A stretch of 12,565 bases of DNA from Proteobacteria bacterium UBA4575 (GTDB taxonomy: Bacteria; Pseudomonadota; Gammaproteobacteria; UBA4575). Location of the stretch: NCBI GenBank assembly GCA_002386945.1, contig DGKH01000075.1:1-12565 (forward strand), given 5' to 3'. The position numbers were made by a program, and so were the translations under genes. The notes below the pieces were generated by a model. It searched no databases. It had not been told where the DNA came from and saw only the letters and a list, made by a program, of their open reading frames with translations. Shown here in pieces: positions 1-12,200 of this stretch (positions within the stretch are counted from its first letter, which is position 1; every line of letters begins with the position of its first letter).

Positions 1-1445
1 GCACGGTTTAAGGCGCGATGACTGGTGAACAGAATAAAAGCATTGCCTTCACTGGCCTGTAATAAAGGACGACTCAGTGCAATCACTGCATCGGTATAGC
101 CTTCATCATTAGGTTGCATCGGTAACTGTGGCAAAAATAAGCGCGCCTGCTTTGGGTAATCAAAGGGACTATCACAAAACACACATTCTGCATCTTCTAA
201 GCCTAGTTGACGTGTGAAGTGCTGGAAGCTTTTGTTTGCAGTCAAGGTCGCCGAGGTATAGATCCAAGTGCAATCATAATCTTGGATCGCCCGTTGGAAC
301 GGCACAGAGACATCCAGTGGCACACTGCCTAAACGAAAGCCGCGACGACCAATCTCTAACCATTGCACTGATTTTCGACTAATCTGTGAGAATTCATCTA
401 GGTTGCCATTGATCGCCATCAGTCGCTTGTAGCACTGCGTCAGACCCGGACTATCGCCTGCATAACTCATTAGCAGCTCCTCAAGTTCGAGGCTCTTTTC
501 TTGCAAGACTTGAAAACTATCGGCAACCTTGGATTGATCTAAGACCTTAGACCATAGTACTTTGGGCTCACCTGCAAACTTTGCCACGGTGGCATAAAAC
601 TGCTCCATACGTTCGAGTAAAGCGTAATACGTTTTCGCTACCGCGCCATTATCTGCGGTCAGGGCTTTACTCTCTTTACTTAAATCGGTCACCAAATCAT
701 GCAATTGGCGACTACTCATGCCATTACCAAAAAAGTTTGGTAAGACATCTGTAAGTTGGTGCGCTTCATCCAGCACAAAGACATCGGCGGTCGGTAATAA
801 CTCACCAAAACCTTCATCCTTCAACACTAGGTCAGCACATAAGAGATGATGATTAATCACCACTAGATTGGCATCTTGTGCGCGTTTACGTGCCTTCAAG
901 ACATGACATTGCTTGAAGTCTGGGCAATCACCACCCAGGCAATTCTCTCGTGTTGAGGTCACTTGAGACCAGAGCATTGAGCGCTCGGTGACCTTATTTA
1001 CTTCTGCAATATCACCGGTTTGTGTGAGCTTGGACCACTCACCAATCTCTAATAGATCGCGATAATCTCGCGCCGATTCTTCGGTCGTTTGCTGTACCTG
1101 TTTCAATCGGTAAAGGCAGAGATAGTTAGCACGGCCTTTCAAAATGGCAGCATCGACAGGGACTGGTAAGGCTTTTTGTAAGGCCGGCAGATCGGTATAG
1201 AATAATTGATCTTGTAAGTGTCGAGTGCCTGTAGAGACCACAACCTTGAGGGCCGACAGTATCGCGGGAATAAGATACGCAAAGGTCTTGCCAACACCGG
1301 TGCCGGCTTCAACCACTAGGGTGCCATTATGGTCGATTGCCTCTTCTACAGCGCGTGCCATCTCCAATTGCTGTGGCCTTTGCTTAAAGCCATTAACAGA
1401 ACCGGCCAGACGCCCTTCTGGGGAGAAATACTCTTCTACTGACAT
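1..1445 (-). CDS. yoaA: YoaA/DinG-family ATP-dependent DNA helicase (3' end outside window)
   Basis: This is a superfamily 2, XPD-like iron-sulfur helicase of the DinG/YoaA group, which unwinds DNA 5'-3' in repair and replication. The frame is open from the ATG at 1445 to the window edge, giving 481 codons; E. coli YoaA has about 636, so roughly the last quarter is missing. Visible motifs are Walker A EAGTGVGKT (residues 46-54), motif Ia VVVSTGTRHLQDQL (about 68-81), four cysteines spaced like a 4Fe-4S cluster (C110, C169, C174, C180), the DEAH box (226-229), SATL (398-401) and the start of the second RecA-like domain, FILFTSHRAL (470-479). The N-terminus (FSPEGRLAGSVNGFKQR) aligns with the YoaA start as remembered, which supports this ATG although no clear Shine-Dalgarno precedes it. 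It begins 4 nt after the ispF stop, so it is probably co-transcribed. In E. coli YoaA works with the polymerase III chi subunit; whether that holds here is inference. DinG proper is the alternative name. Confidence 0.9.
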   Translation of the reverse strand, partial: MSVEEYFSPEGRLAGSVNGFKQRPQQLEMARAVEEAIDHNGTLVVEAGTGVGKTFAYLIPAILSALKVVVSTGTRHLQDQLFYTDLPALQKALPVPVDAAILKGRANYLCLYRLKQVQQTTEESARDYRDLLEIGEWSKLTQTGDIAEVNKVTERSMLWSQVTSTRENCLGGDCPDFKQCHVLKARKRAQDANLVVINHHLLCADLVLKDEGFGELLPTADVFVLDEAHQLTDVLPNFFGNGMSSRQLHDLVTDLSKESKALTADNGAVAKTYYALLERMEQFYATVAKFAGEPKVLWSKVLDQSKVADSFQVLQEKSLELEELLMSYAGDSPGLTQCYKRLMAINGNLDEFSQISRKSVQWLEIGRRGFRLGSVPLDVSVPFQRAIQDYDCTWIYTSATLTANKSFQHFTRQLGLEDAECVFCDSPFDYPKQARLFLPQLPMQPNDEGYTDAVIALSRPLLQASEGNAFILFTSHRALNR

Positions 1446-1449
1446 CGCG

Positions 1450-1923
1450 TTAGATGGACTGTAAACAAGCGATAGCTAGTGCGGCTATGCCTTCTTCACG
1501 ACCGGTGAAACCCATCTGCTCAGTGGTGGTCGCTTTAATATTGACTGCCTCTACTTCGATGCCGAGATCGGCACTAATATTCTGTCGCATTAAATCTGTA
1601 TGCGGGCTCATTTTGGGTCTTTGCGCGACAATGGTCGCGTCGATATTACCGATGCCATAGCCAGCAGCGGCTAGCATAGCAGCGACTTCACGTAGGAACT
1701 CTCTAGAATCACGATTCTTATGGGCTGCATCTTGATCAGAGAAGTGACGGCCGATATCGCCTAATGCAGCAGCACCTAACAGGGCATCACAGATCGCATG
1801 CAGCAGCACATCACCATCAGAGTGTGCTTCTAAGGCTTGATCATGTGGGATGCTCACGCCACCTAGGACGACCTGATCACCAGCACAAAAACGGTGGGCA
1901 TCTAACCCTTGTCCTATTCGCAT
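1450..1923 (-). CDS. ispF: 2-C-methyl-D-erythritol 2,4-cyclodiphosphate synthase
   Basis: IspF is the MEP-pathway cyclase that converts CDP-methylerythritol 2-phosphate to the cyclodiphosphate with release of CMP, as a cytosolic trimer. The 157-residue product matches the family's usual ~157-160 residues. The zinc ligands D8, H10 and H42 are present, with the HSDGD motif (34-38), the segment ALGDIGRHF (53-61) and the nucleotide-binding [13 protein letters not shown] (130-142). I chose the ATG at 1923 because the protein then begins [10 protein letters not shown] like the family, and a GGAG at 1935-1932 sits 8 nt upstream. Two earlier in-frame starts exist, GTG at 1932 and ATG at 1929; the latter overlaps the ispD stop as TGATG and would add two residues. 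Translational coupling to ispD is likely, and the substrate comes from IspD through IspE, which is not in this window. Confidence 0.96.
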   Translation of the reverse strand: MRIGQGLDAHRFCAGDQVVLGGVSIPHDQALEAHSDGDVLLHAICDALLGAAALGDIGRHFSDQDAAHKNRDSREFLREVAAMLAAAGYGIGNIDATIVAQRPKMSPHTDLMRQNISADLGIEVEAVNIKATTTEQMGFTGREEGIAALAIACLQSI

Positions 1924-1928
1924 TCCCA

Positions 1929-2627
1929 TCACTCCAAAGACAGCAAAGATTCAGCAATGCTAACATCCTGCTGCCGCGTAATCTTAATGTTACTGGCATC
2001 GGCTTCAACGATATTCACCGACAGGCCGGCTCGTTCTACAGCACTGGCTTCATCAGTAATTTCATAATTGGCCTTTAGTGCTTCAGTTAAGGCATCGAAC
2101 AGAACACCAAAGCGAAACATCTGCGGGGTGACTGCACGCCATAGCGTAGTACGATCGACAGTCTCAACAATCGTATGATCTGTCACCCGCTTGACCGTGT
2201 CATTCATTGGCAACGCTAAAATAGCGCCTATGGCCTCGTCTTCACAGGCCGCTATTAGGTCATCAATTTCTGATGCTCGTAGACAGGGTCTGGCAGCATC
2301 ATGCACTAGGACAAAGTCATTTTGCTTAGCCTTGCCCTGCAAAAACTGTAAGGCATTAAGGACTGATTGAGAACGACTGTTGCCACCCTCCACCTGCTCT
2401 AATTGGGTGCCATGCCTGACCATTTCAAGCCCTGCAAAATAGCTATCGTTAGGCGCTAGCGCGATAACCACAGCATGTAATTTAGGGTGTAGGAATAAAG
2501 GTCGTAAGGCGTGTTGCAACACAGTTGCACCAGCCAGAGATGCATATTGCTTGGGGATTTCAGAAGCAAAGCGCGTACCGCTACCGGCCGCGGGGACTAT
2601 TACCCAATAACGCGCTGCTGTATTCAT
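1929..2627 (-). CDS. ispD: 2-C-methyl-D-erythritol 4-phosphate cytidylyltransferase
   Basis: IspD transfers CMP from CTP to methylerythritol 4-phosphate, the third step of the MEP isoprenoid pathway, in the cytosol. The product has 232 residues against about 236 in E. coli. The CTP-binding loop [10 protein letters not shown] (11-20) is followed by the conserved K27 in [14 protein letters not shown] (81-89), VHDAARP (108-114), [14 protein letters not shown] (158-171) and TDEASAVER (191-199) are all in family order. The start codon overlaps the ftsB stop as ATGA, so the two are probably translationally coupled; only a weak purine run (AAAGAACGAGA) lies in front. It is followed immediately by ispF, the usual ispDF pairing. 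PyrG, two steps further upstream in the cluster, makes the CTP this enzyme uses. Nothing is missing or odd. Confidence 0.96.
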   Translation of the reverse strand: MNTAARYWVIVPAAGSGTRFASEIPKQYASLAGATVLQHALRPLFLHPKLHAVVIALAPNDSYFAGLEMVRHGTQLEQVEGGNSRSQSVLNALQFLQGKAKQNDFVLVHDAARPCLRASEIDDLIAACEDEAIGAILALPMNDTVKRVTDHTIVETVDRTTLWRAVTPQMFRFGVLFDALTEALKANYEITDEASAVERAGLSVNIVEADASNIKITRQQDVSIAESLLSLE

Positions 2628-2905
2628 TCTCGTTCTTTTTCTATAACTTGAAAGAAGGTCTCACCTTTACGGATCATGCCCAGCTCAGAGCGGGCACGCT
2701 CTTCGATCGCATCATTACCTGACTTCAGGTCTTGCACTTCGGCTGCTAGCACTTGATTGCGTACTGCCAGAACATTATTTTTTTCCTGCTGCACCTGCAT
2801 ATCCTGCTTCAATTGCATGACTGCGCGCATACCATCAGGGGCGATCCATAGTTGATACTGTAGGAGTACCAATACAATCAATAAGAACAGCAGGAAGATT
2901 CGCAT
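2624..2905 (-). CDS. ftsB: Cell division protein FtsB
   Basis: FtsB is a small bitopic inner-membrane protein that joins FtsL and FtsQ in the divisome and helps activate FtsWI septal peptidoglycan synthesis. The 93-residue product has an N-terminal membrane segment (about residues 3-20, FLLFLLIVLVLLQYQLW), a Q/K/N-rich heptad-like stretch suggesting a coiled coil (about 28-66), and the conserved distal block ERARSELGMIRKGETFF (69-85). I chose the ATG at 2905: it places the membrane segment at the extreme N-terminus, as in E. coli FtsB (103 residues), and lies 22 nt after the eno stop. A GTG at 2968 would add 21 hydrophilic residues but start inside eno. The ribosome-binding site is weak (GGA only 3 nt before the ATG). 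The eno-ftsB-ispD context is the standard one. Confidence 0.94.
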   Translation of the reverse strand: MRIFLLFLLIVLVLLQYQLWIAPDGMRAVMQLKQDMQVQQEKNNVLAVRNQVLAAEVQDLKSGNDAIEERARSELGMIRKGETFFQVIEKERE

Positions 2906-2927
2906 CAGTCCGGCCGTTCGCTTGCGA

Positions 2928-4223
<1,296 letters not shown>

Positions 4224-4241
4224 TTAATTCGCGTGACCTTT

Positions 4242-6828
<2,587 letters not shown>

Positions 6829-8136
6829 TTAATATCCGTCGCTAATCGCTATATTCCAGACACAAATCAGCTCGTCCTGATAAAAAATCAAAGGGACGCG
6901 ATCTCGCAGCCAAGGGGGCAGCCCAAACTCTTGGAATACACCCTTCAAGTCTTTGCTGCAGGCTCTTTTACTCACTCTGATAGATTCACCGCCGGAGCGA
7001 AAACGCACCTGCACCTGCGTGATCTGAGGAAGTTTCAGCCCCTGTTGCAATAAATCAGCCTGCGTCAGCACTATCCCCAATAATGATAAATCTAAAGTCT
7101 GCTGCAGATCCCAGCTCAGGCATTGACTGGCATCATGCTCGGCCAAAGGCGTCTGTAGATATAATTGTTGTCGATAACGCCGGATTTCAGCCTCGCCCCA
7201 TTGCACGCGAGGACTGGTCTCACTGCCACTGGTTAGTGCCGCTGTGCGAATCTGCTCAAGTACCGCTGCCGAGGGCAAGACAAAGCCCTTGCTACTCATC
7301 CAATGACGCAACACATTGCGTTGCCGTGCCGGGCTCAATGCCAGTAGCTGCTTACAGTCTACGGTACTGACCGGTGAGCCCAAGCCGTCATAAGTCGGCG
7401 CTACATCCAACTCTAGCTGCGTTAAATCACTAGCAGCCAAATCAGACAGTAGCTGGCTTTGTTCCGACTGCCATGTGATGGAACGCGATACTGTGGTATT
7501 TAATTGCGGCCAGCGCATGGCCAGCCGTGGAATTACTTCATGCCGTAGGTAGTTACGATCAAACGCTAGGCTTTGGTTACTTGGATCATCGATCCAGCTC
7601 AGATGATGCTGTTCTGCATACTGCTGTAATTGTTGCCGCGAGATATCCAATAAGGGCCGAATCAACTGACCCTGCCCCAATGGCCGTTGTGCCGCACAGG
7701 CGGCTAGACCCAAGGCCCCACTGCCACGCATTAAGGCGAGCAACATAGTTTCTACTTGATCGTCAGCATGATGTGCTGTCAGTAGCGATTCACCCTGCCC
7801 TAAGTTTTCACTAAAGGCCTGATAGCGCGCAGCGCGCGCGGCACCCTCGAGCCCGAGACCTTGAAATGCTTCAGTAACAACACGAATCGATTGAAAGGCG
7901 ACGGCATGATCTTGACAAAACTGACGACAATGCGCCTGCCAGTCATCGGCACTACCTTGTAATTGATGGTTGATATGCAAGGCACGTAATGGTCTATCGA
8001 CTACCTGTTGCACCAGGGCATGGAGTAATACGGTGGAATCTAGGCCACCACTAAAGGCAACACATAGGGGAGATTGTTGATCAGTACTTAGCATGGTTTC
8101 CAAGTACTGAGCGATCTTACTTTGCAGATCACTCAT
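6829..8136 (-). CDS. tilS: tRNA(Ile)-lysidine synthase
   Basis: TilS attaches lysine to C34 of the CAU-anticodon tRNA-Ile2, switching it from methionine to isoleucine identity and AUG to AUA decoding; it is essential in most bacteria. The 435-residue product (E. coli 432) carries the N-type ATP-pyrophosphatase loop VAFSGGLDSTVLLHAL (26-41), AHHADDQVETMLLALMRGSG (121-140), IRPLL (159-163) and the DDPSNQ..FDRNYLRHEVIPRL block (183-205). The C-terminal lobe ends with FQEFGLPPWLRDRVPLIFY, typical of the TilS C-terminal domain. I chose the ATG at 8136, with GGA 7 nt upstream, because it puts the ATP loop near residue 29 as in the family; the in-frame GTG at 8184 would add 16 residues and run through a strong hairpin. 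It lies between accA and pyrG, the common gammaproteobacterial position. Confidence 0.94.
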   Translation of the reverse strand: MSDLQSKIAQYLETMLSTDQQSPLCVAFSGGLDSTVLLHALVQQVVDRPLRALHINHQLQGSADDWQAHCRQFCQDHAVAFQSIRVVTEAFQGLGLEGAARAARYQAFSENLGQGESLLTAHHADDQVETMLLALMRGSGALGLAACAAQRPLGQGQLIRPLLDISRQQLQQYAEQHHLSWIDDPSNQSLAFDRNYLRHEVIPRLAMRWPQLNTTVSRSITWQSEQSQLLSDLAASDLTQLELDVAPTYDGLGSPVSTVDCKQLLALSPARQRNVLRHWMSSKGFVLPSAAVLEQIRTAALTSGSETSPRVQWGEAEIRRYRQQLYLQTPLAEHDASQCLSWDLQQTLDLSLLGIVLTQADLLQQGLKLPQITQVQVRFRSGGESIRVSKRACSKDLKGVFQEFGLPPWLRDRVPLIFYQDELICVWNIAISDGY

Positions 8137-8164
8137 ATTGGCATCCGAACTGACATACGTAACA

Positions 8165-8189
8165 CTGCTGCGGCCAGAGGCCACAGCAG
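8165..8189 (-). other. Strong 11-bp hairpin in the accA-tilS gap
   Basis: On the minus strand, CTGCTGTGGCC (8189-8179), a TCT loop and GGCCGCAGCAG (8175-8165) pair over all 11 positions with one G-U wobble (8171 with 8183). The plus-strand transcript would have an A-C mismatch at the same pair, so the structure favours RNA made in the gene direction. The bases after it (TGTTACG) are not a U-tract, so it is not a standard intrinsic terminator. It sits 11 nt after the accA stop and 28 nt before the tilS ATG. An mRNA-stability, processing or partial-termination role is inference. Confidence 0.6.
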
Positions 8190-8199
8190 AATCATTCGC

Positions 8200-9156
8200 T
8201 TACTTCTTGAAGGCACCGTAGCTTGTCAATCGCTCATAGCGCTTCGCTAACATTTGATTGACCTCTAACTTTGCCATCCGCTCGAGATTTGCACTGATCG
8301 AAATACGCATAGCTTCACAGGTCTGCTCTAGATTGCGATGTGCGCCAGTCTGTGGCTCTGCAATAATTTCATCGATCAAACCTAGCTCCATCAACCGCTC
8401 GGCAGTAATACCCAAAGTGGTTGCCGCTTCTTCTGCCTTATCTGCATTCTTCCACAGAATAGAGGCACAGCCTTCTGGTGAGATCACTGAATAGGTACTG
8501 TAATTAAGCATAGCGAGATGATCACCAACACCAATAGCCAATGCACCACCAGAACCGCCTTCACCAATAACGTGACATATAATCGGCGTTCTTAATCGTG
8601 CCATCTCATATAAATTCTGTGCAATCGCCTGCGCTTGACCACGCTCTTCGGCACCAACACCTGGGTAGGCGCCCGGGGTATCAATAAAGGTAATCACCGG
8701 CAGCTGAAACTTTTCTGCCATCTTCATCACACGCAAGGCCTTACGGTAACCTTCAGGTCTTGGCATACCAAAATTTCGCTCTAGATTTTCTTTTGTATTA
8801 CGCCCTTTTTGATGCCCGATAATCACCACTGAACGGCCTTCAAAACGGGCCAATCCTGTAATAATAGCGAAGTCATCAGCATAGGCGCGATCGCCATGCA
8901 GCTCTTCAAAGTCGGTGAACAGATGCTCGACATAATCGAGGGTGTAAGGGCGACGTGGATGGCGTGCGATCTGTGCCACTTGCCATGGCGTAAGTTTGCC
9001 GTAAATAGAGTCACTCAAGACTTTACGTCGAGCGCTTAATTTCGCAATCTCACTACTGAGTTCAACATCACTGTCTTGTTCTACACGACGCAATTCATCG
9101 ATCTTCGCTTCAATTTCAAAGATCGGCTGCTCAAATTCTAAATGATCAGTTATCAT
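8200..9156 (-). CDS. accA: Acetyl-CoA carboxylase carboxyltransferase subunit alpha
   Basis: AccA pairs with AccD as the carboxyltransferase that moves CO2 from biotinyl-AccB to acetyl-CoA, giving malonyl-CoA for fatty-acid synthesis in the cytosol. At 318 residues it matches E. coli AccA (319) almost end to end. It has the N-terminal [15 protein letters not shown] (8-22), the segment [32 protein letters not shown] followed by [34 protein letters not shown], the oxyanion/biotin-side motif [15 protein letters not shown] and [17 protein letters not shown]. The ATG at 9156 matches the family start; its ribosome-binding site is weak (AAGA-like only). accD is not in the window, as is usual in gammaproteobacteria. 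It lies downstream of dnaE, a widespread arrangement. Confidence 0.97.
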   Translation of the reverse strand: MITDHLEFEQPIFEIEAKIDELRRVEQDSDVELSSEIAKLSARRKVLSDSIYGKLTPWQVAQIARHPRRPYTLDYVEHLFTDFEELHGDRAYADDFAIITGLARFEGRSVVIIGHQKGRNTKENLERNFGMPRPEGYRKALRVMKMAEKFQLPVITFIDTPGAYPGVGAEERGQAQAIAQNLYEMARLRTPIICHVIGEGGSGGALAIGVGDHLAMLNYSTYSVISPEGCASILWKNADKAEEAATTLGITAERLMELGLIDEIIAEPQTGAHRNLEQTCEAMRISISANLERMAKLEVNQMLAKRYERLTSYGAFKK

Positions 9157-9243
9157 ATCTTGTTCGGTCTATTTTCTTGGCCAATCATGGCCTTAGGGGT
9201 GTAAATACATAGTATAACGCATGTTAAAACAATAGGAGGCGGT
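9157..9243 (-). other. dnaE-accA intergenic gap with small hairpin and possible -10 element
   Basis: This 87-bp gap, the longest in the window, holds a TATACT hexamer on the minus strand (9216-9211) that resembles a sigma-70 -10 box, but no -35-like hexamer lies at the usual spacing. A perfect 5-bp hairpin, GGCCA-TGAT-TGGCC (9192-9179), follows in what would be the accA leader and has no U-tract. A weak internal promoter for accA is possible; I would not rely on it. Confidence 0.3.
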
Positions 9244-12200
9244 TTAATAACGGACTTTTATACCGGTTACACCTTCTAGGTTATTTAAGCGTCGCAATAA
9301 TTCTTGCTCTGGGATCACCTTCCACTGCTCTCCAAGACGTAAATTGCCCTGTTCACTGTCGGTCTGATACTGGATTTCCATATGACATTGGCCGCCACGG
9401 TATTGTTGCAATGTCGCCATTAGCTCCTTGGCCAGAGCACTTTTACGTTCTGCCGTGACCGTACCATCTACCTCTATGATAAGGCCACGGGCTTTCTCCA
9501 CTCGCACCTCTTCCAGGGCAACGATCTCATTTGCGCGTAATCGTGGCTGACTATTGAACTCATCGATACTCAAGCCCCCTTCAATGATCAGAATCCGGTC
9601 TTTCACCAAGAGATGCTTAAATCGACTATAGGCATCAGTGAATACAGCAACATCTAAACGTGCCGTGTTGTCATCAATCGTCAAAAACGCAATGCGTCCA
9701 GAAGGACTATTACGCAGGCGCATATGCATCAACAGACCAGCAACCTTAATCGTGTTTTTATTGCGATTACGGTAATCCACTTCAGGTACTGGCATAGCGA
9801 GGCGCTGACGCAAATTTTTACCAACAATGCTGTTTAATTCTTGACGATATTGGTCGACTGGATGACCGGTCAAATATAGCCCTAAGGTCTCACGCTCAGC
9901 CGCCAATTTGGCATCCATGTCCCATTCAGGCTTCTGCTCTAACAGGGCTTCTTTAGCCATGACTTGGCCACCACCAAACAAATCGTTTTGCCCGGTGTCG
10001 TTATTTTTTTGTTGTTGATCGGCCAACTGCACTGCCTTTGGTAAGGCATGCATCAGGGTTGCGCGATTCTGCATAAAGACATCCGCAGCACCCGATCGAA
10101 TCATCGCCTCTAGGCTACGACGATTAAACTTTTGTAGATCTAAGCGTATGCACATATCGCTGAGGGTTTTATAAGGCCCAGCAGCACGCTCTTGCACCAG
10201 TGATTCTACCGCGGCCTCACCGACACCTTTAATTGCACCGAGACCATAGACCACTTGATGTTCTTCAGTCACGGTAAAGGCATAGTATGAGCTATTGAGA
10301 TTCGGCGGCATGACCTCCAACCCCATCGTGCGGCATTCATCGATCAGGTTAACTACCTTATCGGTGTTATCCATATCGGCGGATAATACCGAGGCCATAA
10401 ACTCTGCTGGGTAGTGCGCCTTTAACCAGGCTGTTTGGTAGGCCAGTAAGGCATAGGCGACAGAGTGCGACTTATTAAAACCATAGCCAGCAAACTTCTC
10501 CATCAAATCGAAGATATAGTTGGCCTTGGCCTCATCCACCCCACGCTCAGTTGAGCCCTCAACAAAGATGCTGCGTTGCTTGGCCATTTCAGAAGCCTTT
10601 TTCTTACCCATGGCACGCCGTAACAGATCGGCACCACCTAGTGTATAGCCGGCCAATACCTGCGCAATCTGCATCACTTGCTCTTGATACAGGATAACGC
10701 CGTAGGTTTGATTTAGGATCGGCTCCAAATCAGGGTGCGGATATTCAATCGCGGCGCCATGCTTACGATCGATAAAGTCATCGACCATGCCAGACTGCAG
10801 CGGTCCTGGCCGATAAAGTGCGACCATTGCAACCACGTCATCAAATTTATCCGGCTTTAAACGACCTAGAATATCTTTGATACCTGAAGACTCTAACTGG
10901 AATACGGCGGTTGTCTGTTGGTTTTGTAATAACTGATAGCTGGCATCATCATCCAACGGAATCTGGTTAAGCTCTAGCGGCTCTTCCTTTTCTTTCTTCC
11001 GCCGACGATTAATGGATTTCACTGTGCCATCAATAATCGTTAAGGTCCTAAGACCCAAGAAATCAAACTTCACTAAGCCAATAGCTTCGACGTCATCCTT
11101 ATCAAGCTGGGTAACAATATTGGCGCCACTCGCCTCACAGTACAACGGTGTAAAGTCGGTCAGCTTAGAAGGTGCAATCACCACACCACCAGCATGTTTG
11201 CCGGCATTTCTGGCGATACCTTCCAACTGCAAGGCCATATCAATCAGACTACGTACTTCCTCTTCTTCATCGTATAAGGCTTGGAAATCTTTCTCTTGTC
11301 CTAAGGCTTTTTTTAGCGTCATGCCAATTTCAAATGGCACCATCTTTGCTATTCGATCGACAAAACCATAGGAGTGTCCCAAGACACGACCAACATCACG
11401 TACCACCGCCTTTGCAGCCATGGTGCCATAAGTAATAATCTGACTAACCTTTTCACGACCGTAGCGTTTAGCTACATACTCGATCACACGATCACGCCCA
11501 GCCATACAGAAGTCGATATCGAAATCTGGCATGGAGACCCGCTCAGGGTTCAAGAAACGTTCGAACAGTAAGTCATAGCGCAGAGGATCAATATCTGTGA
11601 TACCCAACACGTAAGCGACTAAGGATCCAGCACCTGAACCTCGCCCTGGCCCTACAGGTACATCATTCTCACGTGCCCAACGAGTAAAGTCAGATACGAT
11701 AAGAAAGTAGCCGGCATAGCCCATGCGTTGAATAACATCCAACTCAATCTCTAGTCGCTCATGGTAATCAGATAACGGTAAGATCTCGGTTGCGATACCA
11801 CCGGCACCTAGCCGCTCCTGCAGACCTGCATCCGATTGCAGACGGAGATATTCATCCGTAGACACCGCATCAGGGATTGGAAACTCCGGTAAGACATTGT
11901 TTCCAAACTCAAGTGTAACGTTGCAGCGCTTGGCTATCTCGACCGTATTTTGTAATGCTGACGGCACATCACTAAACAGCTGCGACATCTCCTCGGCAGA
12001 ACGCAAATATTGTTGCTCACTATAGGCATGCGTGCGTCTAGGGTCAGATAAGACGCGACTTTGGTTAATACATACGCGCACTTCATGCGCATCAAATTCT
12101 TCTGTGCTAATAAACCGTACATCATTAGTTGCAACCACTGGCATATTACGAGCCTTAGCTAAGGCTAAGGCTCGCTGGTTATACGTCTCTTCGTTTTCTC

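Noticed and set aside
1764..2078. 104-codon plus-strand open frame across ispF and ispD
   Set aside because: It is antisense to two well-conserved genes, has no family resemblance, and its His/Ser-rich start mirrors ispF codons.
8137..8184. Upstream GTG start for tilS at 8184
   Set aside because: It would add 16 residues not seen in the family, runs through the 11-bp hairpin, and the ATG at 8136 has better spacing from a GGA.
8165..8189. Intrinsic terminator after accA
   Set aside because: The stem is strong but the downstream bases on the minus strand (TGTTACG) are not a U-tract.
9234..9239. Perfect AGGAGG Shine-Dalgarno-like word on the plus strand
   Set aside because: No ATG, GTG or TTG start lies at a usable distance and no plus-strand gene follows; the opposite strand is dnaE.
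11012..11371. 119-codon plus-strand open frame inside dnaE
   Set aside because: It lies opposite a strongly conserved part of dnaE (around the D496 motif), shows no recognisable domain and is best explained as a shadow of the real gene.
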